Below, in pieces: positions 24,039-34,130 of a DNA stretch of 64,000 bases. Position numbers and translations under genes: made by a program. Where the stretch lies: NCBI GenBank assembly GCA_030278955.1, contig JAOANR010000015.1, forward strand, positions 19,439,073 through 19,503,072, given 5' to 3'. Below the pieces are notes generated by a model. That model was not told the origin of the DNA. It searched no databases and saw only the letters and a list, made by a program, of their open reading frames with translations. This DNA comes from Hygrophila difformis (Eukaryota > Streptophyta > Magnoliopsida > Lamiales > Acanthaceae). Numbering within the stretch: the stretch's first letter is position 1; every line of letters begins with the position of its first letter.

Positions 24039-24987
24039 TTAAATTTAAATAAGTACATAATTAAAAAATTATTAAAAGAAAGTATATCCATACTAAATTT
24101 TTTTCCTTTCCCTGATTTGAAAATTTAAAAGAAATCAAATTTATTGCAATTTTTAGAGAAGAAAAAATCAAATGCGAAACTAATTATTAGTTTTATAATA
24201 TTTAAAAAAATATATAAAAATTTGAATGAAAAATTATTTATTTAATTATTTATTTATTTTGAGGAGAGAATGAAAAATTAATATATACAATAGAAAAAAT
24301 AAAAAATTATTAATAATTTAAAATAATTTTTGGGCCCCCTTTTAACTATGGGACATGAACGATTGCACATCTGGCCACCCCCTTCGGACCACCCTGATTA
24401 TAGGGAACTTATTAAAAAAAAATCATATTTGACTTATTATAAAGAATATTTTTTTTATTTGATAACCTACATAGACCAGGAAAATGAAACAAAGAAAAAT
24501 CAAATCAAAACAAAAAGTCTAACAACGTGGGAACCACGTCCCAGCAGCATCAGATGTCAACACAGGTTTCACGGGAAAACGTCCAAGTAATAAAGTATGT
24601 GGCTATGTGCATTACCTTCACGCAGCAACATAGGAATTCTTGCTGACTTATTATAAAGAAATTTTTTTTTTGGCGGAACAGCCAATAAAGCTAGGAAAAG
24701 TTATTATAAAAAATTGATCCCTACCAAGAATAGCCACTATTATTTTAGTAATAGAATAATTTATTATTAAAAGTAACTCAATTACACCATACGATTATGT
24801 AGACCAATCTGCATATGATAAATCTACTCCTAAACCTTTCCTGGATCCACTACTCCCGCTTATTAGTACAAAATATGATCGATAAAATGCGGATATGCAC
24901 AGACAACTTTTTTCTTCAAAATCTCAATCTTAAAGACACCCACCCAATTTAGAATGTTAAACACACACACTTGAAATATATCTAATA
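24039..24987. other. AT-rich intergenic stretch
   Basis: No supported gene, repeat boundary or RNA gene was found. Open frames here are short and without domain. It ends at the TACCC target duplication of the Tat retrotransposon. Confidence 0.5.
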
Positions 24988-24992
24988 TACCC

Positions 24993-25576
24993 TGTTAACC
25001 GAGAATTTTTGATTGAACAATATTTGAAGAGGATTACAAGGATTACCAAGGGAATTATGAGAATCTAAACAAAGCTGTAAAAGGAATGGAAAATTTTGCA
25101 GAAATGTAAAAACGGGAATTAAAAGTGCAGAATGAAATAAAATGCAGAAACAAAGAAAATCCTCTGAGGATGGGTGTGGTTGAATGCCTTCTTCTCTGAA
25201 GAGCCTCTCTCCTTTTATAGGAGGAGGACTGACCCCTTGAGACGCAGGGCATAGAGAGGCGTCTTGACTTCATGACCGTGGCGGCGCACGCGAGGCTTCT
25301 GTGACTGGCGGCATACGGCGCACGCGAGGCTTCTGTGATTGGCGGCATACGGCGCAGGCGACTTCTGTGACAGGGCACGCGGCACGCGGGATGATGACTT
25401 GATTGACAGTTCCTTGGTTATTATCCGGATATATCTTAAATTGGCTCGAGCCAATAAATCGGCCCTTTTGGAAGTGCGTTATCTTTTCCGGATATATTTT
25501 CACGGATTGGGCCTCCGGATATATTTTCACGGACTGGGCCATGTAAAACTTGGATATAAATTTTGTTGGGTTAACA
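24993..25576 (-). repeat. Tat element 3' LTR
   Basis: 584 bp, TGTTAACC to GGTTAACA. A minus-strand TATAAAA lies at 25213-25219. It contains a ~34-bp tandem duplicate (cgcacgcgaggcttctgtga type) at 25284-25350 and a repeated ccggatatattttcacgga near 25486-25540. Confidence 0.95.
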
Positions 25577-25588
25577 GATGCCCCCCTC
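25577..25588 (-). other. Polypurine tract of the Tat element
   Basis: Reading the minus strand toward the 3' LTR, gaggggggcatc directly precedes TGTTAAC. The same arrangement occurs in the deleted relative at 10816. Confidence 0.75.
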
Positions 25589-25777
25589 GCGCATTTTGTC
25601 TGATTAGCATTTTAAGACAAATTTGCGCGCTTAATTTTGGAATTCTTGGCCCATTAGGGCCCATTAGGGACAAAACCCTACATATAAGTAACTTCCAAGC
25701 CTCCATTCATTCATTTTCTTTTCAAAATTTTTCTTTCCTCCTCTCTTCTTCTCTTCTTCTCTTCTTCCTTTACCGGC

Positions 25778-26350
25778 CGTCGGAAATCACCGCCGTCGCC
25801 CAGATTCCGACCGTAGAAATCGTCGCCGGACGTCGCTGGAAGCCGTCGAGGCCGCCGCGCCGCCGCCAGGCCGCCCACGCTCGGAAGCCGCCGCCAGGCC
25901 GCCCCTGCAGGCCGCCCATCGCCTCCGCCTAGGCCGCCCCGGTGCCTCCGCCTAGGCCGCCCGGTGCCTCCGCCCAAGCCGCCTGCTGCCTCGCCAAGGC
26001 CGCCCAGCCAAGCCGCCTGCCCTCGCCAAGGCCGCTCCGCCTGCCAAGGCCGCCCCGCTGCCAAGGCCGCCCCGCCTCGCCAAGGCCGCCCCCGCCTCGC
26101 CAAGGCCGCCTCCGCCTCGCCAAGGCCGCCCCCGCCTGCCAAGGCCGCCTGCCTGCCAAGGCCGCCCGTGCCTCCGGCCGCCCAGCGCCCCCACGAAGCC
26201 GCCTCCACGCGAGCCGCCTTCCGTGTCAAGGCCGCCGCGAGCCATGCGAAGGCCGCCTGCCTGCCTTGCCTAGGCCGCCCAGCCCTCGGCCGCTTTGCCT
26301 AGGCCGCTCAGCCCTTGGCCACCTTGCCTTGAGGCCGCCCGTTGTTCGAG
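25778..26350. repeat. GC-rich gccaaggccgcc repeats upstream of the antisense PMD gene
   Basis: Many degenerate units of the aaggccgcc type make all six frames open (Ala/Pro/Arg-rich on plus, Gly/Ala/Trp-rich on minus). They follow a CT-rich leader (25735-25775) just after catataagta, which could be a plus-strand promoter and 5' UTR. None of these frames is taken as a gene. Confidence 0.6.
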
Positions 26351-26398
26351 GGCATCTGCTTGCAACCAGTTCTCCCTTATTTGCTTCTTATTTGCTTC

Positions 26399-29300
26399 AT
26401 GGACCAGGTTAGTGGATTGTCCTTCATTTTCATTTTGCTATACATACTTTGGTGGAGGCTTATCACTTGTGTGGAGGGATATCATGGAAGTTGACGAGTA
26501 TTTTGGCATGTTAGGATTATGAGGAGGGATTTTAGACTGAATTTTGTGAACTTTGCCTGCTTCTACTTAATTCATGTGCGTATAGTAGATTCATACCTCC
26601 TATGCATGTTCGATGTTAGAGAATATAGCAAGATTACTCATTCTTACTCGCTTGTGGCAATTCCTATATCTGACATAGGACTTAGAGAACATAGAAGATA
26701 GAAGAGGATGAGATAGGACCAAGAGAACATAGATCACCACGTTTAGGTGTCAGATTAACTTAGAGTTGCTTCTCTAGTCATCGCATTCGTTATTCATGAC
26801 ATAGGACCTAGTAAAGGACACTCCCCGGGCTGCCACTTCATTGGCTCAGACCGCCCCTCATCAGCCCGGATCCTCGTCGGCCGCCGCTGTTCAGGCCGCC
26901 TCCGATCGTCGCCCTGAGTCGTCATCGACCGCCACTCAGGGGCCACCAGCCACCACTGACCAGGCCACCATCTCGTCAGCTCGGGCCGCCCGGAGTCGTC
27001 AGCCAGGGCAGGCCGCTGCTCCCTTGACCGGATTTGCTGCCTTGTCGCGCAGCATGGCTTTTCAGGTTAAAATGGCTTGATTAGCACATTCTCACGTTAA
27101 TTTAAATCTTGTTAACTGCTTGACTTATCCGGGTATCTATGTACGGTACAGGACATTGCCGGGCCCACACAGCCGCATTTTGTTCAGTTCACCACCCCTA
27201 GTACCGCTCAGGCCGCCACTTCGGCTTCTCCTCTGACTATTCAGGTTTGTCTGATTTTACCTACTTGTTCCGTTGCCTATGTTCGTATTCCTCAATCTCA
27301 TGCTTGTTTTTTCTCATCTGCAGCGTCCGCTTATTCCGGATTCTGATGGTGAGGCATATGAGTTCGATCGTCGGCAGGAGTCAGAACTTTTTCTTCGGCC
27401 GTTTCATAGTACGCCTGAGCACGCGAATGATTCGAGACGGTTTTTATCTTGCAAGTTACTTGTCACCGAGGCCGCCTTTACCAGTACCCTTCTGTCTCGC
27501 ACTAAACCTATTAAATCTCAGCCTCAGCATTCTGGTATTTCTACCTCCAAGTCCGAGGCTAAAGTTCCCAGGACTCAGATTAACGATGACAGCAGCCTAG
27601 GTCAGTATACTTCATGGGTGCATCGGATGTCGGGTCACACTTCTAATTGGCGTGCGTGGGGGATTGATGAGGCCATCCGTCTATCTACTAAGCCTGTGGT
27701 GATAGATCATCGCTTACTTTACTATCTTATGGGCTTCTGGAACTCTTCTGTTAATGCTTTTCAGCTTCCTTGTGGATTTGTCGGCCCTACACTTCTTGAT
27801 GTGGTGATGATCACGGGGCTTCGTGTGGTCGGATCGGAGTTGACCCAGTCCGCTGTTGATGACCCTAGACTTGGTGCGTCGATTTGTCCTAAGGGCAAAG
27901 AGGCCAGGCGATACCCGGCTTACATTGTGCACAATAAGACGTCAGGGCCTTATCCTTCTACGCGAGACGAGCACGTAGCCTTCCTTTTACTGTGGTTTAG
28001 CCGGTTTGTTATTTGTTCCAGTGCACGTACTGTTCTTAGTACTGCACTGCCCCTCGTCTTAGGGCTTATGAGTACGGAGACTCGAGCTATAGGCTCCTAC
28101 TTCCTCGGCAATCTGTTTAGCGGCATGGCTAAGCTTTCTGATAAGCTGGCCGAAGGACTAGATCCCTCTACCACTGCTTCTGGGCCGCTATGGTTCTTGC
28201 AGTTATGGGTCCAGCTATATTTTCCCCAGCTGTTCACAGGGGTACTATGCCCTAGTCCGCAGGAGGTTTCGGAGGGTGATCCGTTAGGTGAGATATTGGC
28301 TGCTCAGTCTGTGAGTATTAGCCGGGACGGCCTTCTGAACCGAGATGGTCTGGGGATTATCCACTGGCTTTATCATTATCGGCCGTCCTACCATGATTTA
28401 TTTGTTTATGCCTCCGTTCCTCGGTTGCTAGCTACGCTGATATGTTTCCCTACTCATCCACGTGGCATTCATGGGGAGTTTACATGGAATATCAGCATGA
28501 AACCTCACATGCTTTTGAGTGGGGTGAAGAGGACGGACGCTTATAATCCTTTCATCGCTGAGCCTTATTGCCCTCACCTGCTTGCTCGCCAGTTTGGCTG
28601 CCACCTCGGGCTTCCTCGCCGGGTGAAGTGGCCGACTCGTTTTACCAGGAAGGAGAGGATGACACCCGCAGCTATCAAGGCTGTGATAGCCTTTTCGTCT
28701 CGTCTGACGCTCTCCAGCTATCTCCCGTTTACTCCGACTGGATCGCTGGCTGCTGGTTTTATGGCGTGGTGGACGCCGTATATCACTTCTATTTTGCCGC
28801 CCTATGATCAGCTGGCGTCTCGTTTTGGAGATTCAGTCACTTCGCGTCAGTCTCGTGTTTCAGCTTCTCGCGGGAGTACCTCGAGGTCCAAGAAGTCCCA
28901 GTCTGGTCCAGCCTCTTCCTCCCGTAAGCGTCGAAGAGGTATGTCGAATCATTTCATTGTCAATACAGCGTTTCATACACTGCCCCTTTTGATGTTGTCT
29001 CTTTGTCTGCAGTTGATGATGATGTTTCAGTTAGCGCCGAGCAGTCTGGTTCTGACGAGGAAGATGCCAGTTCAAGTGATGATGGATCACGCTCAGGTGG
29101 TGAGGAGGGTCATGAGGGCGATGAGGAGGACCATGAGGATGAGTCGGTAGACCCCTATGATGATGATGATCATGGCCAGGCGGATGATCATGTTGCTGAT
29201 ATTCCTGTGGCCGCCGATCCCAGGCACCAGATGATAGACGCCGCGACGATCGGCGCTGCGAATTCCTTGCCTGCAACTACTGCCGACCAGGTATGTTTTA

Positions 29301-30576
29301 CCACAGTTAGACTCTTTATTTGCATTTCTCTTTTTTAGTATCGCAATGACATCGTGCTTGACCGTTCAGGTTGATCCACGTTTCTCTCGGTCCGCGATTG
29401 GTTCAGCTGGCCATGACTTGGTTCCACAGGTATTTCTTGGTTGCCTTTCATTTTATGTTTATTTTGTTTAAGCACTGCATTCTAAGGATATTTGTGTCCT
29501 CCAGGTTTCTCCTGCAGATATTACTCAGGCTGCAGATCATATTTTCCAGACTAGTCAGGTTGGCCCTTTGGTGATCCCTCAGGTATTTTTATTGATTATG
29601 TCGTTTCTGTTTTCCTTTTTTAAGGACATGTTTTAAGGATCTCCCTTTCTAGCTTCCTATGGACCAGGCAGGCCATCCTACTACTGCTGCTCCTATTACT
29701 TCAGTTGATTCAGTTGCGCCGCCTCTTCCGGTATGGCTCACTTCAGCTTTCGTGTTTATGAGATTTTCTTGGCATATACTTATGTGAAACTGTCTTCAGG
29801 TGCCCATGATCCGTGCCTCAGTCCCAGCGACCTCTGTTCCAGGTCCTTCGGTGCCTACTCCTGCTGACCGGATTGTTTCATCATGCGAGGCGTTTGACCG
29901 CCTTCTATCCACTCATGTTGATCGGCTCTCCACTGAGGTGTTCTCTAGTCTTGATCGCCTGTTAGATGACGTCAGCGCAGTTTCTGCCTTTACCGAGGAT
30001 GCTGACTTTCTCAGCTTTTCAGAGCGCGTTGCTGATTTAGCTGTTTCTTATCCTGCTTTCAGTAGCTCTGCAGATCAGTCTGCTCACGATCTGACGCTGC
30101 TTGATGACCTCGAGGCACGATACCGCGAGGTTTGTCTTCAGATAGAGGCTATCCACCCTCAGCGCGAGCAGTTGTCTACTGATCGCGGGGTTAGAGAGAG
30201 TCGCAGATCCCATCTTAGGGACGTTGCTACGCGAGCAGAGCGTGATATTGAGGAGGCAGAGCGTTTCATTCTTGAGAGGAGGCGTATCCTTCAGGAGGCT
30301 AATGAGGAGCTTGCTACCTTAGAGCCTGTCTTGGCTGATATTTCTTCCCGAGCTGCTGAGTTAGAGACTTCCTATGGTCGTTTAGCCGCAGATGAGCGTG
30401 ACTTATCGGCTGAGTTATCGGGAGTTCGGACTCGTCGGCTTCGGTTGTCGGTTCGCGCTCGTGCTTCGGCGGCCGCACTTCTTCGTCTGACGGACATGTT
30501 CGAGCGCACTCGTGATCAGTGGGCCCTTATGCGTCGGCGTATACTGGGTGGTGTTAGGCAGCTTCTTCCCCCTTAG
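26399..30576 (+). CDS. Antisense multi-exon plant mobile domain (PMD) protein gene in the Tat element
   Basis: Nine predicted exons: 26399-26407, 26817-27065, 27152-27244, 27324-28938, 29013-29290, 29370-29429, 29505-29582, 29653-29730, 29800-30576. Introns are short (70-90 bp, the first ~409 bp), GT-AG, with phases that agree; total 3237 nt, 1078 residues, no internal stop. The first exon (ATG GAC CAG) and its acceptor are least certain. Residues ~90-210 are low-complexity. A PMD spans about 209-560 (WRAWGIDEAIRL, then VNAFQLPCGF and LLDVVMITGLRVVG). An acidic DDD/EED-rich linker follows, then short Pro/Gln exons and a long coiled coil near 920-1060. PMD proteins such as MAIN/MAIL1 act in silencing and genome stability in plants; PMD genes also occur inside transposons. 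The gene faces the pol gene, the two stops being ~150 bp apart. Antisense orientation keeps its introns from being spliced out of the element's genomic RNA. Confidence 0.82.
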
Positions 30577-30728
30577 TTTTTTGCACTGTTTCGTTTTCAG
30601 TACACTTTTGGGTCAGCCCATCGGCCTTGTGGTGGGCAACTCTTGCCTTTACTTTGGGATATTACTGTTACTTGGCCACTTTTGGCCGAGCTTGTGATTT
30701 GGCCACTTTTTGATGCACTTTGCGTTTC

Positions 30729-33700
30729 TTATTCAGATTCCCACACTGATGGATAAAACACTTTGAGGTATTTCGCATTTATACTCTGTTTGTGTTCTTG
30801 GCCATCGATGTCCATCAGTTTGTATGCACCATTAAGTAATCTTTGCGTAACAATGAATGGTCCTTCCCAATTTGGAGACCACTTGCCTGTTTCATTGCCA
30901 CGCACCCCCGAGGGTAGAATCACCTTCCATACTAGGTCTCCCTCGTTAAAAGTTTTGCCCCGAACCCTCTTGTCGTAATGTCTCGCCATTTTCATCTTTT
31001 GGCGACGGATATTTTCTAGAGCGGTCAGCTTGTCTCCGTCTGCTGTCTCCAATTCTTGCAGCATGGCCTCTTCATATTTAGATAAGTCTAAGTGATGCTG
31101 ATGAGCCACTCTTAGAGAAGGAACTGTTATTTCCAAAGGCAAAACGGCATCATGACCATATGTCAAGTAGTACGGCGTAAACCCTGTAGCTGTGGATCTA
31201 GAGTTTCTGTAAGCCCATAAAACCTCTAATAAGGTCTCATGCCATTTCCTAGGCTTTTCGCCTACTGCCTTTTTGATCATACTTATTAAGATCTTATTGG
31301 TGGCTTCAGCCTGACCATTTGCTTGGGGATAATACGGAGTAGAATGATAGATGCGGATTCCAAACTGCTTGGCAAAAGCTATAAACTTTTCGCCAGTGAA
31401 CACTGTACCTTGATCGGCAGTGATTGTTTGGGGAATCCCAAATCGATGTATGAGCTCAGTCACGAACCTAATTACATCGCTTTGGTCGATCTTCTTCATT
31501 GGCCATGCTTCTACCCATTTGGTGAAGTAATCAGTGGCCACTAGTATGAATGCATGGTTTTTGGATGACGGTGGATGAATTTTTCCAATGATGTCCATCC
31601 CCCAGCCACGGAATGGCCAAGGCTTAATGACCGTGTGTAATTCTTCCGCCGGTACCCTTTGAATTGGGCCGTGCTTTTGGCAAGCCTCACACCCGCGAGC
31701 ATATGTGATACAGTCCTCCATGATGGTTGGCCAAAAGTATCCATGACGGTGGATGCTCCATCTCATGCTCGGCCCTGCCCGATGAGAGCCGCATATCCCC
31801 TCATGGACTTCTCCCATAACCAACTTAGCATTCTCGGGGCCTATACACTTGAGCAATAATCCATCAACCCCCCTTCGGAATAGTTCGTCATTGACCAGCA
31901 CGTACCGCAGAGCTTTTACCTTTAGTGAGTTATCTCCCCCTGATGACGGGTTCTCGAGGTACTGTATGATTTCGGTCCTCCAATCACCACTCTCTTGTTG
32001 GTCCTCAGGTTCACTTGTGATGGCGGCAATGTGTGGTGCCCCCCTAGGGCGACAAGACTGCCAGCCTGAAGCAAGTTGTGCAGCCTCGTTGGCCTCTTGA
32101 TTTTGGCTTCTGGGCACATGTGTGATGGTAGCGTCCGAAAACTTGTTTAATAGTTCTAGTGCTGTCTCATAGTACTTAATCAATCTGGGACTCTTGCATT
32201 CATATTCTCCGGTCAACTGCTTCAGGATGACTTGGGAGTCTCCAAAAATTGTAATTGATTTCGCACCTTTAAGCAATGCAGTTTCGAGGCCAAATATCAA
32301 AGCTTCGTACTCTGCTTGATTGTTGGTGGTGCCAGGCTCTAACTCCCGAGCAAGCTTCCAATGTTCCCCAAGAGGACTAGTAATTGTAATGCCGGCCCCC
32401 GAGCCGCTGCTTGCACAAGATCCATCAAAGGTTAACTCCCAAGGTTCGAATCCTATAAAGGAAGCTTCTCTGGGATCTTCTGACAGAACCAACGAAGGGT
32501 GTTGAGCTAAGAAATCAGCTAAAGCTTGTCCATTGACTGCCTTTTGAGGAACGTGTACAAGGGTAAAAGGACTGATCTTCATAGCCCACTTAGCTTGTCT
32601 ACCCTTCAATGCTGGTTTGTGCAAAAGGGTTTTCACCAAGTCAAAGGGAGCCACTACATGGACTGTTCTTGGCAGCATGTAGTGTTCTAACTTGTTGCAG
32701 GAGTATACCAGGGCGTAGCACAACTTTTCTAATGCAGTATATCTTACCTCTGGCCCTTGTAGAGTCTTGCTAAGGTAATAGATAGCCCTCTCCTTGCCGC
32801 CTTCATCGTCCTGTGCAAGCAAGCACCCGATAGATTCTTCGGCGGCCGATACATATAGTTTCAAAGGTATTCCAGGTTTTGGCGGCACTAATACTGGAGG
32901 ATTGACCAATGCTCTTTTTATTTCTTCGAAGGCTGCTTGATGCTCAGTCGTCCAGAGAAACTTCTCGTTCTTTCTTCCTTTAAGCAAGGTAGTGAACGCT
33001 TTCATCTTGCCGGCAGCATTGGCAATGAATCTCCTTAGGAAATTGATTTTACCCATCAATGACTGCAATTCTTTGAGATTGGCTGGTGCACGAGCCTCCA
33101 TGATGGCCTTAGCTTTGTTCTGGTCTACCTCAATGCCCCTCTCATGTACCAAGAAACCTAGGAAGTTCCCTGCGGCCACTCCAAAGGCACACTTAGCTGG
33201 ATTAATTTTCAATCCATGCTGTCTCATTCGGATGAAGGCACCTTCCAGGTGAGCCAAGTGTTGGCCAAATTCACATGATTTTACCACTATATCATCAATG
33301 TACACTTCGAGTGTGTGACCGATTAAATCATGAAAAATCATGTTCATGGCCCTTTGGTATGTTGCCCCTGCGTTTTTTAATCCAAAGGGCATGACTACCC
33401 ATTCAAAGATGCCAACTGGCCCTGGGCAACGAAAAGCTGTTTTGTGTACATCATTTTCAGAAATGAAGATTTGATTGTATCCAGAATAACCATCCATTAA
33501 CGATAAAAATTTGTGGCCGGCGGCCGCATCTACGAGCATATCGGCCATAGGCATCACATATTCATCCTTGGGTGTTGCCAAGTTTAAATTCCTAAAGTCT
33601 ATACAGACTCTTAATTGACCGTTCTTTTTTATAACAGGTACAATATTTGCAAGCCATTCCACATAACGACAAGTTCTAATGTAACCTGCTTTAAGAAGTT

Positions 33701-34130
33701 TCTCGATTTCGGCCTTTATTTTTGGGATGGTGTCTGGGTCGAACCGTCTTGGCGGCTGCTTATGAGGTCTGAATTCTGGGTGCGTTGGCAGCTTATGTTC
33801 CACTAGCTCCCTTGATAGTCCTGGCATATCTGTGTATTGCCACGCGAAACAATCCTTATACTTATGAATCAACTCCACTAGCTGGCGTCGCTTTTCATCC
33901 GATAATAACGCACTGATCTTGGTCACCTTTGGTTCCGCCTCTGTCCCGAGGTTGATGTCTACAAGTGGTTCATTGGCTTCCGGACTAGGCAACGTCCGCT
34001 TTACGGGAGATGGCCACTCAGATGGCCGAATGTCAATTGGGTTTTTGGACTTGATTTCGGCACCCATCATTATTTCAGTGTTGGCGAGCCGCTGCAACAA
34101 GTCTTTATAAATGTTGTAGCTGCTCGTCAT
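30729..34130 (-). CDS. pol: Tat element pol: reverse transcriptase, RNase H, second RNase H, integrase
   Basis: 1133 codons, uninterrupted. Reverse transcriptase about 160-340 with [19 protein letters not shown] and catalytic YIDD at 277-280. First RNase H about 420-540, in which the usual first aspartate is replaced (YVSAAEES), so it is probably inactive. Second, archaeal-type RNase H about 563-690 with TFDGS, AEYEA and GDSQ, the mark of Tat/Ogre elements. Integrase: HHCC zinc region ~776-819, catalytic D846, D906, E942 with spacing D-59-D-35-E. C-terminal region with GDLVWK and WEGPF. The start overlaps the gag-protease stop as ATGA (34127-34130), a -1 shift, so pol is made by frameshift, re-initiation or another means. 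The product copies and integrates the element. Confidence 0.93.
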   Translation of the reverse strand: MTSSYNIYKDLLQRLANTEIMMGAEIKSKNPIDIRPSEWPSPVKRTLPSPEANEPLVDINLGTEAEPKVTKISALLSDEKRRQLVELIHKYKDCFAWQYTDMPGLSRELVEHKLPTHPEFRPHKQPPRRFDPDTIPKIKAEIEKLLKAGYIRTCRYVEWLANIVPVIKKNGQLRVCIDFRNLNLATPKDEYVMPMADMLVDAAAGHKFLSLMDGYSGYNQIFISENDVHKTAFRCPGPVGIFEWVVMPFGLKNAGATYQRAMNMIFHDLIGHTLEVYIDDIVVKSCEFGQHLAHLEGAFIRMRQHGLKINPAKCAFGVAAGNFLGFLVHERGIEVDQNKAKAIMEARAPANLKELQSLMGKINFLRRFIANAAGKMKAFTTLLKGRKNEKFLWTTEHQAAFEEIKRALVNPPVLVPPKPGIPLKLYVSAAEESIGCLLAQDDEGGKERAIYYLSKTLQGPEVRYTALEKLCYALVYSCNKLEHYMLPRTVHVVAPFDLVKTLLHKPALKGRQAKWAMKISPFTLVHVPQKAVNGQALADFLAQHPSLVLSEDPREASFIGFEPWELTFDGSCASSGSGAGITITSPLGEHWKLARELEPGTTNNQAEYEALIFGLETALLKGAKSITIFGDSQVILKQLTGEYECKSPRLIKYYETALELLNKFSDATITHVPRSQNQEANEAAQLASGWQSCRPRGAPHIAAITSEPEDQQESGDWRTEIIQYLENPSSGGDNSLKVKALRYVLVNDELFRRGVDGLLLKCIGPENAKLVMGEVHEGICGSHRAGPSMRWSIHRHGYFWPTIMEDCITYARGCEACQKHGPIQRVPAEELHTVIKPWPFRGWGMDIIGKIHPPSSKNHAFILVATDYFTKWVEAWPMKKIDQSDVIRFVTELIHRFGIPQTITADQGTVFTGEKFIAFAKQFGIRIYHSTPYYPQANGQAEATNKILISMIKKAVGEKPRKWHETLLEVLWAYRNSRSTATGFTPYYLTYGHDAVLPLEITVPSLRVAHQHHLDLSKYEEAMLQELETADGDKLTALENIRRQKMKMARHYDKRVRGKTFNEGDLVWKVILPSGVRGNETGKWSPNWEGPFIVTQRLLNGAYKLMDIDGQEHKQSINAKYLKVFYPSVWESE

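Noticed and set aside
25711..26412. Ala/Pro- and Gly/Trp-rich frames up to 197 codons
   Set aside because: They are readings of the gccaaggccgcc repeat in all frames. Only the short ATG GAC CAG exon at 26399 fits the downstream PMD frame.
27247..27600. 117-codon frame overlapping the PMD gene
   Set aside because: Another frame of the same exon; the splice-consistent PMD frame explains the sequence better.
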